From the NCBI GenBank assembly GCA_017642885.1, contig JAEPOM010000006.1:62001-126000 (forward strand): a DNA stretch of 64,000 nucleotides, written 5' to 3'. The DNA is from Henriciella sp. (GTDB lineage Bacteria; Pseudomonadota; Alphaproteobacteria; Caulobacterales; Hyphomonadaceae). Below, one piece after another: positions 45,905-55,572 of this stretch. Positions within the stretch are counted from its first letter, which is position 1. Each line of letters begins with the position of its first letter. A program made the position numbers and the translations under genes. Under the pieces are notes generated by a model that worked only from the letters and a program-made list of their open reading frames with translations, made no database searches and was not told where the DNA came from.

Positions 45905-46657
45905 ATGAGCCATATCGCCCGCGTCTTCATAGAGCAGCCCCTTAGGCTGGATCACCCGGTTGTGCTGCCGGAAGGGCAGAGCAAGTACTTGCTGAGGGTC
46001 ATGCGCCTAACAGACGGGGCCTTGGTCCGAGTTTTCAATGGCCAAGACGGCGAGTGGGCCTGCTCCCTTTCGGTTGATAGAAAAGTCGCCGTCCTCACTC
46101 CAACAAAGAACCTAAGGCCGCAGGAGAACGGCCCCGAGCTCACCCTGCTATTCGCGCCCGTCAAAAAAGCGCGGACCGACTTTATCGTTGAAAAGGCCAC
46201 CGAACTCGGAGTGTCGGATATTCGGCCGATATTGACCGACTATACCCAAAGCCAACGCGTTCGAACCGATCGAATGCGCCTTTTGGCGATCGAAGCAGCA
46301 GAACAGACCGAGCGAATGGATCTGCCAGATATTCAAGAAGCCCTGTCTCTGCCAAGGGCGCTCGCCGAATGGGATAAAACGATCCCACTTATCTTTTGCG
46401 ACGAGGGTGGTCGATCTGCGCCACTGGCGGACTTTGCGAATCAACTCACCGGCAAAACCGCAGGCATATTGATTGGTCCAGAAGGCGGATTTTCACCAAA
46501 AGAGCGAGATATGCTCCACGCTCTCGATTTCGTGATCCCCATTACGCTGGGTCCGCGCATCCTTCGCGCAGAGACAGCGGTTGTGTCCGCGCTCACCCTT
46601 TGGCAATCGTTGTTTGGAGATTGGCAAAAGGCACCCTATCTGCCTGAAGCAGAATAA
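45905..46657 (+). CDS. rsmE: 16S rRNA m3U1498 methyltransferase
   Basis: This SPOUT-class enzyme methylates N3 of U1498 in 16S rRNA. The 250-residue protein begins with a PUA-like domain (ARVFIEQPLRLDHPVVLPEGQSKYLLRVMRLTDG). The knot domain has KKARTDFIVEKATELGVSDIRPILTDYTQ and the SAM loop GILIGPEGGFSPKERD plus LGPRILRAETAVVSAL. ATG 45905 was chosen; the frame upstream reads through the ubiA 5' end on the other strand. gshA follows 19 bases later. Confidence 0.96.
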   Translation: MSHIARVFIEQPLRLDHPVVLPEGQSKYLLRVMRLTDGALVRVFNGQDGEWACSLSVDRKVAVLTPTKNLRPQENGPELTLLFAPVKKARTDFIVEKATELGVSDIRPILTDYTQSQRVRTDRMRLLAIEAAEQTERMDLPDIQEALSLPRALAEWDKTIPLIFCDEGGRSAPLADFANQLTGKTAGILIGPEGGFSPKERDMLHALDFVIPITLGPRILRAETAVVSALTLWQSLFGDWQKAPYLPEAE

Positions 46658-46676
46658 GTGCCGGGAGGGCAGGGGC

Positions 46677-48056
46677 GTGACAACTCCAACGACAGATATT
46701 GACGAAAACGCACCGCGCATCTCCGGAAAGACGGAACTGGTGGAATGGTTCGAAGTCGGCAGCAAACCGAAAGCAGATTGGCGCATCGGTACCGAGCATG
46801 AAAAGTTTGGATTCACCTGGAATGACCTGAAACCGCTACCTTATGACGGTGCGGCGTCGATAAAGGCGATGCTCGAAGGCTTGCGCGACCGATTCGACTG
46901 GTCACCGATCGAAGAAAATGGCTATCTTATTGGTCTGAAAAAGAACGGCGCCAGCGTGAGCTTGGAACCGGGCGGACAGTTCGAACTGTCAGGCGCTCCG
47001 CTCGAGCACATCCACCAAACTTGTAACGAAGTTGGTCAGCACCTGAGTGAAGTTCGCGAAATAGCAGAACCGCTTGGCATCGGTTTTATCGGGCTCGGCG
47101 CCAGCCCGATCTGGTCCATGGAAGAGACCCCGATCATGCCGAAAGGCCGCTATAAGATTATGCGCGCCTATATGGAGAAAGTCGGTCGTCTAGGACGGCA
47201 AATGATGTTCCGCACCTGCACCGTGCAAAGCAATCTCGATTACGGCTCAGAAGCGGACATGGTGAAAAAGTTCCGTGTTTCGTTAGCGCTGCAGCCGCTG
47301 GGAACCGCCCTGTTCGCCAATTCTCCATTCCTGGAGGGACGTCCTAACGGCTTTTTATCTTACCGGTCTCAGATCTGGACCGATACCGACCCCGATCGCA
47401 CGGGCATGCTGCCTTTTGTCTTCGAGGATGGGTTCGGATTTGAGCGTTATGTCGATTATGCGCTGGATGTTCCCATGTATTTCGTTCGCCGCGGCGGAAA
47501 ATATCTGGATGCTTCGGGCTTAAGCTTTCGGGATTTCATGGACGGCAAGCTCCCAATCCTTCCAGGCGAAAAACCTGCAATTGATGACTTTGAAGATCAT
47601 CTCTCGACGATCTTTCCTGAAGTTCGCTTGAAACGTTTCCTCGAGATGCGGGGGAGCGACTCCGGGCCATGGTCACGCCTCTGCGCGTTCTCTGCTTTCT
47701 GGACGGGTTTGCTCTACGACGAAGACGCGCTGGACGCGGCTTGGGAGCTGGTAAAGTCCTGGACCGCAGGTGATCGTGAAGCCCTCCGTCAGACCGTGCG
47801 AACGATCGGTCTAAAAGCTCCAGTGCCTGGAGGGCGAACACTGCAAGACCTGGGGGCAGAGGTCCTAGAGATTGCGCGGGAGGGGCTCCGTTCAAGGGCG
47901 AAACTTTCCGTGTCCGGAGACGATGAAACTGGATTTCTTCAAGAGCTAGATCGCACAATTGAAACCGGGATCACGCCGGCTGAAGAACTGCTGAATCAGT
48001 ATCACTCTGATTGGAACTCCGACGCGCGTCGAGTATTCAAATCTCTCGCGTACTGA
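46677..48056 (+). CDS. gshA: Glutamate-cysteine ligase, plant type
   Basis: This enzyme catalyses the first step of glutathione synthesis. The 459-residue protein, starting at GTG 46677 behind GGGAGGGC, has the plant/alphaproteobacterial-type signatures WRIGTEHEKFGF, SVSLEPGGQFELSGAPL, MMFRTCTVQSNLDYGSEADMVKKFRVSLALQPL and NGFLSYRSQIWTDTDPDRTG. The class II/plant type is usual in alphaproteobacteria. It is downstream of rsmE. Confidence 0.96.
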   Translation: MTTPTTDIDENAPRISGKTELVEWFEVGSKPKADWRIGTEHEKFGFTWNDLKPLPYDGAASIKAMLEGLRDRFDWSPIEENGYLIGLKKNGASVSLEPGGQFELSGAPLEHIHQTCNEVGQHLSEVREIAEPLGIGFIGLGASPIWSMEETPIMPKGRYKIMRAYMEKVGRLGRQMMFRTCTVQSNLDYGSEADMVKKFRVSLALQPLGTALFANSPFLEGRPNGFLSYRSQIWTDTDPDRTGMLPFVFEDGFGFERYVDYALDVPMYFVRRGGKYLDASGLSFRDFMDGKLPILPGEKPAIDDFEDHLSTIFPEVRLKRFLEMRGSDSGPWSRLCAFSAFWTGLLYDEDALDAAWELVKSWTAGDREALRQTVRTIGLKAPVPGGRTLQDLGAEVLEIAREGLRSRAKLSVSGDDETGFLQELDRTIETGITPAEELLNQYHSDWNSDARRVFKSLAY

Positions 48057-48160
48057 CGCGATTCCTAATCGCACCGGAGCCCAACCCAAATTCGAATTTC
48101 TTCGATATATGTGTAACATCGAAATTCAGAGCATTCGCATTCGAAGAAGAAGGCGGCAAC

Positions 48161-48682
48161 TTACTTTATGCGTTTGACTCTAAAAGAACGCCCGCCGTCC
48201 AGCTTCATTTTGAAACTTCCAAATGCAGCTCGCTTGATTGCAGCTGTTTCGGCGCCCCGTTTCTCGCTGAATACTATTTGCTTACCGTCTGTTTGCTCCC
48301 AGACTTGGCCATTTTCGAGCGTGATGCGTAAGTTTTCAAAACGCAAACGTGTAACCTGAGAGACGGGCTCCAAGATCTCATCCAAATCGGCTGATTCACT
48401 CTTACCAAATTTGGGGAGGATATTCTTGGGAATAGACGGCAAGGATAATCCAAAAGATTCTCGATTGAGTTGTTCGACATCAGACTTATCGATGATGGCG
48501 AGCTGACCGGACGCTTCTGCAGCTTGGAACCTGCTGACGGCATCGTCATAGCAAGTGAGCCGCTCGGCGTCGGAATCGATATTGGCGCACTCATAAATCA
48601 TCTCTGTTGAAACATCGGTTTGGGCCAACGCAGCTGCGGGAACCATGATCATCAAGCCCAATGACACAAAAATTGCTCGCAT
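48161..48682 (-). CDS. Exported protein with a conserved CYDD-type motif
   Basis: This 173-residue product starts at ATG 48682 and has a Sec signal ending AAALA/Q. After the signal lies MIYECANIDSDAERLTCYDDAVSRF, the Cys-x(n)-D-x-x-RL-x-CYD pattern seen in many small periplasmic proteins of unknown role; the two cysteines probably pair. A C-terminal half (TRLRFENLRITLENGQVWEQTDGKQIVF) looks beta-rich. It is downstream of the methyltransferase on the same strand. Function unknown. Confidence 0.8.
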   Translation of the reverse strand: MRAIFVSLGLMIMVPAAALAQTDVSTEMIYECANIDSDAERLTCYDDAVSRFQAAEASGQLAIIDKSDVEQLNRESFGLSLPSIPKNILPKFGKSESADLDEILEPVSQVTRLRFENLRITLENGQVWEQTDGKQIVFSEKRGAETAAIKRAAFGSFKMKLDGGRSFRVKRIK

Positions 48683-48755
48683 GTTGAATTCCTTTGTTTG
48701 AGCCGATCGTAAGCACCATCGTCTAATGTGAATCTCAATAGTCACTGGCATGACC

Positions 48756-49694
48756 TTAAACCGCACCTCGTTTGGCTTTAAGGATCCAGCCGACAATATC
48801 GGAGTCCATTTTAAATGGTGCCATATGGCAGTCTTCGTCAACGCCTATCGTATTCAAGAGTTCGAGCGCTTCACTTTCTGTTAGAGCTGCATTGATCATG
48901 CTTTCCATACGCCCTCTATAGGCGCTGACCTCGAGTTGCATGCCGTCCAACCAGCCCTCTATGTCTTTGTATTCATAAGAGGATCTGCGTTCAAATAGTT
49001 GTTTGGTGCCCGTGTACAGATGCGTAGCAATCCGGTTGGTTTCGGCAAGAGATACCAACGTGGTTTGCGCCTCGGAAAAGTCGTCTATCAGCGGCGTCAA
49101 GTCTTCCCGACTCTGATTCGACTGTCCTCGCTCAAACGCAATTATTTGAGCGATCATCACCTTCGCCCTCTCGACGAACTTGCTATCTTCAATTTTGACC
49201 AGACCCGCTAAGCGGCTTTTGCATTCTTGTTCGATCGCGCTGTTCTTCATGTGCGCCACCGCGATGAACATGCCGCCAGGTTTTAAGAGGCGCGCGATTT
49301 CTGAAGCGCAGTCTTTGCCCGCGTATTCGAACCCAAACTGACTAACCACCAGGTCGGCACTCTGACTGGCGAGCGGAACATTGGTAGCGCTGGCGACTAT
49401 TCCGCGAAGACCAGAAACGTTAGCTACAGCAATATCGATGGCCGCTTGGGAAATATCGACCCCGATAAGCTCTTTTGTGTTGGGATCACCGACATGCTGG
49501 AGCACCGAGCCCGCTCCACACGCTAGATCTATAACTTTGTTTGCCGGATAGTCCTCGAAGACTGACCGCCAAAATGAAGCCAGATCATCGTTGGTTTCTA
49601 CTTCAATGAGTCCAAAGACTTCGCCGGTCTCGGACGCCGTACGCCCGTTCCAGTAATTGGACCAGTCGTGGTTTTTCTGCTCGATCGAATCCAT
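48756..49694 (-). CDS. SAM-dependent class I methyltransferase
   Basis: This 312-residue predicted methyltransferase has a Rossmann core with motif I VIDLACGAGSVLQHVG, acidic LIGVDISQAAIDIA and a motif IV-like SQSADLVVSQFGFEYAG...EIARLLKPGGMFIAVAH. A long C-terminal helical extension is family-specific. ATG 49694 was chosen; a TTG 108 bases upstream would overlap the divergent gene. Only 43 bases separate it from the TPR-oxygenase gene, so they share a tiny promoter region. Substrate unknown. Confidence 0.85.
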   Translation of the reverse strand: MDSIEQKNHDWSNYWNGRTASETGEVFGLIEVETNDDLASFWRSVFEDYPANKVIDLACGAGSVLQHVGDPNTKELIGVDISQAAIDIAVANVSGLRGIVASATNVPLASQSADLVVSQFGFEYAGKDCASEIARLLKPGGMFIAVAHMKNSAIEQECKSRLAGLVKIEDSKFVERAKVMIAQIIAFERGQSNQSREDLTPLIDDFSEAQTTLVSLAETNRIATHLYTGTKQLFERRSSYEYKDIEGWLDGMQLEVSAYRGRMESMINAALTESEALELLNTIGVDEDCHMAPFKMDSDIVGWILKAKRGAV

Positions 49695-49737
49695 TCTTAT
49701 GTTTCCAGTGACCGCGTTTTGCATTAGCTGCCATGAC

Positions 49738-51414
49738 ATGACTAAGCAAAATGGAAAGTTTTCCCAGAAGACAATACAGCTGGGTTTAGATGCATTTCGC
49801 AAGCAAGATTTCGAGAATGCCTATCTAGTTCTTTCTACCCAGGACCACCCGGTTGCCCTAAATGCAGCCGGCGTCAGCGCCCAACGTTTATCGCGATTTG
49901 ACGACGCCTCAAACTGTTTTGAACGCGCGTCGACTTTGGCTCCCAAAGACGCAAATGTTCTAAACAATTGGGGGCACTTTGAACTGGAGCGAGGAGAGAT
50001 CTTATCAGCGCGCGACAAGTTTCAAGCAGCGCTATCATTCTCACCCGATCTGACAGCGGCGCGGATCGGTCTTGCGAAAACGCTTATGGCGGAGGAAGAG
50101 TGGGGGCAGGCGAAAATCGCTTGGTCTGATATCCTCGCGGCGACCCCTAACAGCCGGGTTGCATTCTATGGTCTAGCTACTTGTTTTTTGGAACTAGGGG
50201 ATACTCACCAGGCGATTGAGGGCTTCGAAAAGCTAATATCCGCCGGGCGTCAGCCTGAAATCGCGTTTATGCTTGGAAGAGCGCTCTTAGAACTCGGCGA
50301 GTTCGGAAAAGCAGAACCCGAACTGCTGTTTGCACACGCATCCACGCCAAGTGAATACACGTTACGGACTCTAGCCAGCCTCTATTGGATGACTGATCGA
50401 CGTGAGAAATTTGATCAGCTGTTGAGCGCGAGTCCCAATGAACTGATCGCAGAACGAATCAAGTTGCTTCTTGAAGCTGATCTCGTGCCAGACGCTGACG
50501 CGACATGGAGAGAAAGTTCCGCGCTATTGTCTCAAAGTTCAAATGGGCAGGTCCTAAGGTCTTTGATCGCCCAGAAACTCGATCAAATACCTTTGGCACA
50601 GGATGCCGCGAGGAAGGCAATCTCGCTCGATCAAGGCAATGACGCTGCATGGGACGCGCTCATAATTTCTGAGTTGATGTCGGGCAACGCGCAGAGAGTC
50701 TTCGAGATGGTGACACCGTTGCGAAAAAGTAGGCCGGTCGCACAAAACTGGATCGCATATTCTGCTGACGCAGAACGCCTACTGGATCGAGACCTTGAAA
50801 ATCCATTGGCATGCAAAAGTCCGTGGATTCAGGCGCATCAAATCCCCGTTCCTAACGGTTACAAAACGCTGAGCGATTTTAACGCCGCATTCTCTGAATA
50901 TTTGCTCGCACAGCATAAGCTTGAACGGCGCCCCCTCGAGCAATCGTTGCGGGGCGGGACCCAAACGACGCGGAGTTTGCTAGCGGATAAAAGCGAGATT
51001 GTAAGGGCATACATTGAAGCGTTGGATAAACCGATACAAGATTATTTGTTTTCTATAGGGACGTCGAATGATCACCCAACATCCGCTCGTAATCGCGGAG
51101 AGTATTCATTTTCAGGTATGTGGTCTGTGCGCTTGTTGGAGCAGGGATATCATGAAAGTCACATTCATCCGGAAGGGTGGATTAGTTCGGCTTACTATAT
51201 AAAGGTCCCGGACTTTGGGGCCGATTCCAAGGCGGGATGGATCTACTTCGGCAAGCCACCGTATCAAACGTCACCTTCACTTGAGCCTTTGAAGTGGATA
51301 AAGCCTGAGGCTGGACGATTGGTGCTGTTTCCATCCTTCATGTGGCATGGGACTGTACCGATAGAAGGCCCGGTTGAGCGAATTACCGCTCCATTCGATT
51401 TGATGCCGGGATAA
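49738..51414 (+). CDS. TPR protein with C-terminal 2OG-Fe(II) oxygenase domain
   Basis: This 558-residue protein has about ten tetratricopeptide-like helix pairs in residues 15-340 (for example DANVLNNWGHFELERGEILSARDKFQAAL), then a region resembling 2OG-FeII_Oxy_5: HESHIHPEGWISSAYYIKVPDF, GWIYFGKPPYQ, RLVLFPSFMWHGTVPI...ERITAPFDLMPG. The HIHPE, WHG and ERIT residues are candidate iron and 2-oxoglutarate ligands. This architecture is often encoded next to TonB receptors in alphaproteobacteria, as here. The start is uncertain; ATG 49699 is also open. The gene looks lower in GC than its flanks. Confidence 0.85.
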   Translation: MTKQNGKFSQKTIQLGLDAFRKQDFENAYLVLSTQDHPVALNAAGVSAQRLSRFDDASNCFERASTLAPKDANVLNNWGHFELERGEILSARDKFQAALSFSPDLTAARIGLAKTLMAEEEWGQAKIAWSDILAATPNSRVAFYGLATCFLELGDTHQAIEGFEKLISAGRQPEIAFMLGRALLELGEFGKAEPELLFAHASTPSEYTLRTLASLYWMTDRREKFDQLLSASPNELIAERIKLLLEADLVPDADATWRESSALLSQSSNGQVLRSLIAQKLDQIPLAQDAARKAISLDQGNDAAWDALIISELMSGNAQRVFEMVTPLRKSRPVAQNWIAYSADAERLLDRDLENPLACKSPWIQAHQIPVPNGYKTLSDFNAAFSEYLLAQHKLERRPLEQSLRGGTQTTRSLLADKSEIVRAYIEALDKPIQDYLFSIGTSNDHPTSARNRGEYSFSGMWSVRLLEQGYHESHIHPEGWISSAYYIKVPDFGADSKAGWIYFGKPPYQTSPSLEPLKWIKPEAGRLVLFPSFMWHGTVPIEGPVERITAPFDLMPG

Positions 51415-51415
51415 G

Positions 51416-51448
51416 AAAAACGGGCTCCCATTTGGGAGCCCGTTTCGA
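51416..51448. terminator. Strong bidirectional terminator
   Basis: AAACGGGCTCCCA and TGGGAGCCCGTTT form a 13-base perfect stem with a minimal loop between convergent genes. T-rich bases follow on both strands, so it can end both the TPR-oxygenase transcript and the TonB receptor transcript. Confidence 0.9.
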
Positions 51449-51472
51449 TTTCTAAAAGGATTGGATCCGTTT

Positions 51473-54385
51473 TTAGAAGGATGCAGTGACCCGTGCGAAC
51501 CATGTACGACCCAGAGTGTCGTAAGTCGCAGGATATGTGTTCGACTGCTCTGCAGAATCGTCACCGATTATGACGAAGTCTTCGTCGAGAAGATTCTCAA
51601 CACCCACCGTCAGTGAGACGTTATCCGTCACATCCCAGAAGCCGGTCAGATCGAACTGGTCGTAAGCATCCACACCCGTGATGAACAGGTCTGGTGTTCC
51701 GCCATTTGCGAACAGATCGTCTTCAACAGAAGAGATACGCGTCCAACGCAGACGTGCGCCGTAATCACCAAGAGCCCAGTCAAAGCGAGTGTTGAAGCTC
51801 CATTCTGGAGTAGGCTCGCCTACAGTCGCTCCGTAGAAGCCAACCGCTTCGATTGGATCTTCACCTGGCAACGGGATGAAATTGCTTTCGTCTGTATAGG
51901 TGACCAGCGAGTAGACCCCGAAGGTTCCGTAGCTATCAGTGTCGAAAGAGTAATCGACGCTAATGTCTATACCTTTAGTGCTCAACTCAGCCGCGTTCCG
52001 AGAGAACGAATCAAAGTTGAGAACCGTACCGTCTGGATTACGACGGATCGCATTACAGAACTCTGGCAGGCCATCGATGTAGCAGAAGTCGAAGATCCGC
52101 TGTGACGGCACACCTGCAACGACGTCTTCGATTTGAATGTCGAAGTAGTCAACGGTGACTGCGAGATTATCGATGAACGATGGCTCCCAGATTGCACCCA
52201 AGGTAAGCGTTTCAGCAGTTTCTTCCTGCAGAGTTGGGTTCCCGCCAAACAGACCTTCGATCTGTGCGTTAACTTGGATCGGCGTACCGGTCGCTCCAGT
52301 AGGAACGTTAGCCAGTGCCGCTGGGTTGCTCTCACAGTTCGCAGTAATTACGGCTGCGTTCGCAGGATCAAACCCACCAAGTGTTCCACCAGAACAGGGG
52401 TCAGCGATGTTCGGGAAGCCATTGGTTTGTGGCGAGAACAATTCACCGATGTTTGGCGCACGAACAGCTTGTTGGAACTGACCACGCAGACGGAGTTCTG
52501 GAATTGGTGTCCAGCTAAGACCGGCAGCGTAAGAGCTGACCTGTCCAACACCCTCAGTTGAGTAGTCAGATACACGATACGCACCGGTGAAGGTAATTTC
52601 TTCAGCCATTGGCGCGTTCTCAACGAGAGGTGCGTTGATCTCGACGAATAGTTCTTTTACGTCGAAATCGCCAAAAATGTCTGGAGCTTGGTTAAAGCCA
52701 CGAACATCTGGGCCAAGACCTGCACCTCGAGTGGACAGGTTCTCTTCACGGTACTCACCACCGAAAGCAACCATGATTGGGTTTTCGGCAGCTGGAGATG
52801 TCAGACCAAACAGGTCGCCGCTTGCAGACGCTGATGCAACGAACTGTTCTGTTTGACCCGTGATGATGCCCGTTACAGAGATCGCATCAACAACGTCCTG
52901 CGTCAGACCATTCTCTTGGAAGATATTGGCCGTACCGTTTGCGACAGCAGCGGTGTAAGCAGAGAACGAAATGTTACCAGTCTGGCTAACCGCAGTTTCG
53001 GCTTGACCGAACGATGCAAAAGCTTCCCAGGTCCATGTATCTGTAAGAGATCCGCGCAGACCGCCATTCACTTGGAAACTGTCATTGCGAATGTCAGATA
53101 GACGACCACCAGTTTCCTGGAAACGGCGACCGGCAGAGAAGGTTGCATCTGGCACACCGTTTCCATCAGCGTCAGCAAGTGTTCCACCGCCATTGCCCAG
53201 AGAAATTGCGTTCAGTGCAGCAAGCGCTTCGGTATCACCGGCTAGGAACGGGTTGTCCAAGTTCACGGTGATCGCGCCGAAGATCGGCGTTGGTGCCAGA
53301 AGCTGCTCAGTTTGGCTGGTTACAAATACGGCTTGAGCGTATGCTTCCAAATTCTCAGTGATGTCGTAAGAGACATTTGTGTACATAGAGTAACGCTCTT
53401 GCGGAATCTGCAAGTAGTTCTCTGGAGCATAGTTATAACGGTTGGTGTTTGGACCAGCGTTGATAAATGGCAGAATGCCAGGGCCACTTGGGTTAAAGAT
53501 GAAACCGAAGCTGTCTGTCGTACAAACGCCAGTACCATCATCCACCGTACCTTCGACGCCACATGGTGCGTTGATGCCCAGGATCGAGGTGTAGTCGACG
53601 TCGAAATCAAGTGCGAAGGTCGACGGGATGTTGACCGAACCGGTTTCCTGAAGGCCCGCGGCAACACCATTGTCAGCCAGCGTGAAGAATGAACCAGCGC
53701 GATCGCCCTGAAGGACAGATTCGCGTTGTGTGTACTCGATGCTGAGTACTGCGTTACCGCGGCCGCTATCAAAATTACCGCCCATGGTTGCAGCGGCTGT
53801 GTAGATCGCGCCGTCACCTTCTTCGGTAGACTCATAACCAGCAGACACTTCGAGACCTTCGAAGTCATCTTTCATAATGAAGTTTACAACACCTGCGACA
53901 GCGTCTGAGCCATACACTGCGGACGCACCACCCGTCAGAATGTCTACACGCTCTACGAGAGCGGCAGGGATGGTGTTCAAGTCAACTGCACCAGGGTTTT
54001 GGTTGGAGGTTACATAACGACGACCGTTTACCAATACGAGCGTACGGTTTGCACCAAGACCACGAAGGTCGACTGTGGCTTCACCAATACCAGGGTTGTT
54101 GGAAGTCGAATCGAAGCCCGGAATAACTTGCGGGAGCTGGTTAAGAAACTGCTCTGCATTCACGGTGTTCGAAAGTGTAAGATCAGCCGCGTTCACGTTC
54201 GTGATAGGGCTACTTGAAGTTAGGTTGCTGTTTTGAATGCGAGAACCAGTAACCGTAATCGTTTCTTGTACTGATTCTGTATCATCGCCTTCTTGAGCAA
54301 TTGCGACATGCGACAAAAGAGGTGCGGCGAGACCCGCAATTACAGTTGTACGCACCAAATGACGTCGAAGTTTCGACTTCGCCAT
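51473..54385 (-). CDS. Large TonB-dependent receptor
   Basis: This 970-residue outer-membrane receptor has a signal peptide (to about HVAIA/Q), a TonB-box-like ETITVTGSRI, a plug with VDLRGLGANRTLVLVNGRRYV and VERVDILTGGASAVYGSDAVAGVVNFIMKDDFEG, and a 22-strand-type barrel. It ends WFARVTASF, the usual aromatic terminus. This plug type (NGRRYV...GGASAVYG) is the one expanded in Caulobacterales and sphingomonads for complex organic substrates. A good ribosome-binding site (GGAGAG) precedes the start. The TPR-oxygenase gene is convergent downstream. Substrate unknown. Confidence 0.95.
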   Translation of the reverse strand: MAKSKLRRHLVRTTVIAGLAAPLLSHVAIAQEGDDTESVQETITVTGSRIQNSNLTSSSPITNVNAADLTLSNTVNAEQFLNQLPQVIPGFDSTSNNPGIGEATVDLRGLGANRTLVLVNGRRYVTSNQNPGAVDLNTIPAALVERVDILTGGASAVYGSDAVAGVVNFIMKDDFEGLEVSAGYESTEEGDGAIYTAAATMGGNFDSGRGNAVLSIEYTQRESVLQGDRAGSFFTLADNGVAAGLQETGSVNIPSTFALDFDVDYTSILGINAPCGVEGTVDDGTGVCTTDSFGFIFNPSGPGILPFINAGPNTNRYNYAPENYLQIPQERYSMYTNVSYDITENLEAYAQAVFVTSQTEQLLAPTPIFGAITVNLDNPFLAGDTEALAALNAISLGNGGGTLADADGNGVPDATFSAGRRFQETGGRLSDIRNDSFQVNGGLRGSLTDTWTWEAFASFGQAETAVSQTGNISFSAYTAAVANGTANIFQENGLTQDVVDAISVTGIITGQTEQFVASASASGDLFGLTSPAAENPIMVAFGGEYREENLSTRGAGLGPDVRGFNQAPDIFGDFDVKELFVEINAPLVENAPMAEEITFTGAYRVSDYSTEGVGQVSSYAAGLSWTPIPELRLRGQFQQAVRAPNIGELFSPQTNGFPNIADPCSGGTLGGFDPANAAVITANCESNPAALANVPTGATGTPIQVNAQIEGLFGGNPTLQEETAETLTLGAIWEPSFIDNLAVTVDYFDIQIEDVVAGVPSQRIFDFCYIDGLPEFCNAIRRNPDGTVLNFDSFSRNAAELSTKGIDISVDYSFDTDSYGTFGVYSLVTYTDESNFIPLPGEDPIEAVGFYGATVGEPTPEWSFNTRFDWALGDYGARLRWTRISSVEDDLFANGGTPDLFITGVDAYDQFDLTGFWDVTDNVSLTVGVENLLDEDFVIIGDDSAEQSNTYPATYDTLGRTWFARVTASF

Positions 54386-54792
54386 TGTGTTCTCTCCTTT
54401 TTACCAAGCTACGCAGGGCAGCTTCTAGAAATCCACGGTTCTCCTGACCGAAGATGGGGGTCACAAAAGTGCCACTTTTCATTTCCGTCAATTGTTGACA
54501 CTGCAACCGTCAGCAGAATTGGATGATTTGTTCGAGCACTGCGTCATAAATACAACGCGAGAAGCGGCGATACGAGTAAAAAAATCCAACATTGTATTGA
54601 TTTCCGGAGAATTCTCTCTCTGACGGAAATGGCAGGCGAACCTGACCGAATACCACACTCTAGTACGAAATCTCGCAGAATATGGGACTGTTCGGGTTCG
54701 CAAATCGGTGGATTCGGGGGCAAAATTCCACGCTCCGAATAGTCACTCCAGATTTCCGGGTTAAACATATCAACGAGCGCAAGACGCGCGCC
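54386..54792. other. Gene-free region upstream of the TonB receptor
   Basis: This 407-base spacer, the longest in the window, separates the TonB receptor start from the 3' end of soxA. Short open frames in it show no coding character. Near the receptor end it carries the exact inverted pair ATTTCCGTCA (54481-54490) and TGACGGAAAT (54621-54630), and a TTGACG candidate -35 box for the receptor on the minus strand. I see no riboswitch or RNA gene. Confidence 0.5.
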
Positions 54793-55572
54793 TCAACGTC
54801 GAACAGCCGGGCTTTCCATTTCGAGACCATTCGACCGGGCTGCGAGAAAGAGTTCCACCGCGACGTAGAGCGGATCGCCGTAGGGGAGGGGCTCTGCTCG
54901 AACACCCAAATCGCAGTCGCGAAGACGTCGGTGCAGGGAGCCGAGAGACTCCCATTCGAGCCGGTAAGCCGGGAATCCGTTTCCGTGGCCTTGGCTTAGC
55001 GTATCGCCGCGCAGACGTTTGCCCCAATTTTCCGTATGGCATTGCTGGCAGGACAGATTGAATTGCCCGCGGCGAGTCTGGAAATAGTCTCTCCCAGCTT
55101 CGTATATGTCTTGAGCTGGCCCGCTGACGTCCACGGACACCGGAGCGCCGAGAGATTGATTTGCGACAAAGGCGGTGACGGATAGGAGTTCCTCAGATTC
55201 GTATTCCCATGCTGGTTCGCTCTGATGCGTAACGCGGCACTGGTTGATGCGGCCCTCCAGGTTGAGAACCCTGCCGGCTTTCTCGTCATAGGCGGGATAC
55301 GTCGCTGCGACGCCGGATAATCCTGCTTCGTGGCACGTTATACAGGCCTCGCCCGACGCAGGTGCTTTGGAAAATAGAGCCTCTCCACGATCGACCCATA
55401 AATAGCCCGGATTGGCGAAATTATCCTCCTGAAGATCGCGTGTTTCTGCGGTTAGGAATATAGATCCAGAAACAATATCTTCTGCGGCGATTTCAGTAGC
55501 ATTTTCTGCCGCAGGTGGTGCGCTGCATGCCGGTATCAGCGCGATCAACGTGGCGCCAGCGAAGCGCTTCAT
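54793..55572 (-). CDS. soxA: Sulfur-oxidation diheme cytochrome SoxA, lipoprotein-like
   Basis: SoxA pairs with SoxX to couple thiosulfate onto SoxY in the periplasm. The 259-residue protein has two c-type heme motifs, CITCH (Cys77-His81) and CQQCH (175-179), and the characteristic active-site heme ligand Cys220 in RRLRDCDLGVRAEPLPYGDPLYVAVELFLAARSNG. The signal peptide ends IPAC (Cys16), a possible lipobox; most SoxA proteins are soluble. The start overlaps the soxZ stop (ATGA). No soxB follows; the next feature is a 407-base spacer. Confidence 0.93.
   Translation of the reverse strand: MKRFAGATLIALIPACSAPPAAENATEIAAEDIVSGSIFLTAETRDLQEDNFANPGYLWVDRGEALFSKAPASGEACITCHEAGLSGVAATYPAYDEKAGRVLNLEGRINQCRVTHQSEPAWEYESEELLSVTAFVANQSLGAPVSVDVSGPAQDIYEAGRDYFQTRRGQFNLSCQQCHTENWGKRLRGDTLSQGHGNGFPAYRLEWESLGSLHRRLRDCDLGVRAEPLPYGDPLYVAVELFLAARSNGLEMESPAVRR

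Noticed and set aside
49695-49802. Longer methyltransferase starting at a TTG at 49802
   Set aside because: It would add a hydrophobic, cysteine-rich stretch antisense to the divergent gene and has no supporting ribosome-binding site; ATG 49694 fits the family better.
54386-54792. Short open frames or a riboswitch in the gene-free region
   Set aside because: The frames overlap each other without ribosome-binding sites or coding character, and no cobalamin, TPP or other riboswitch core was recognisable.
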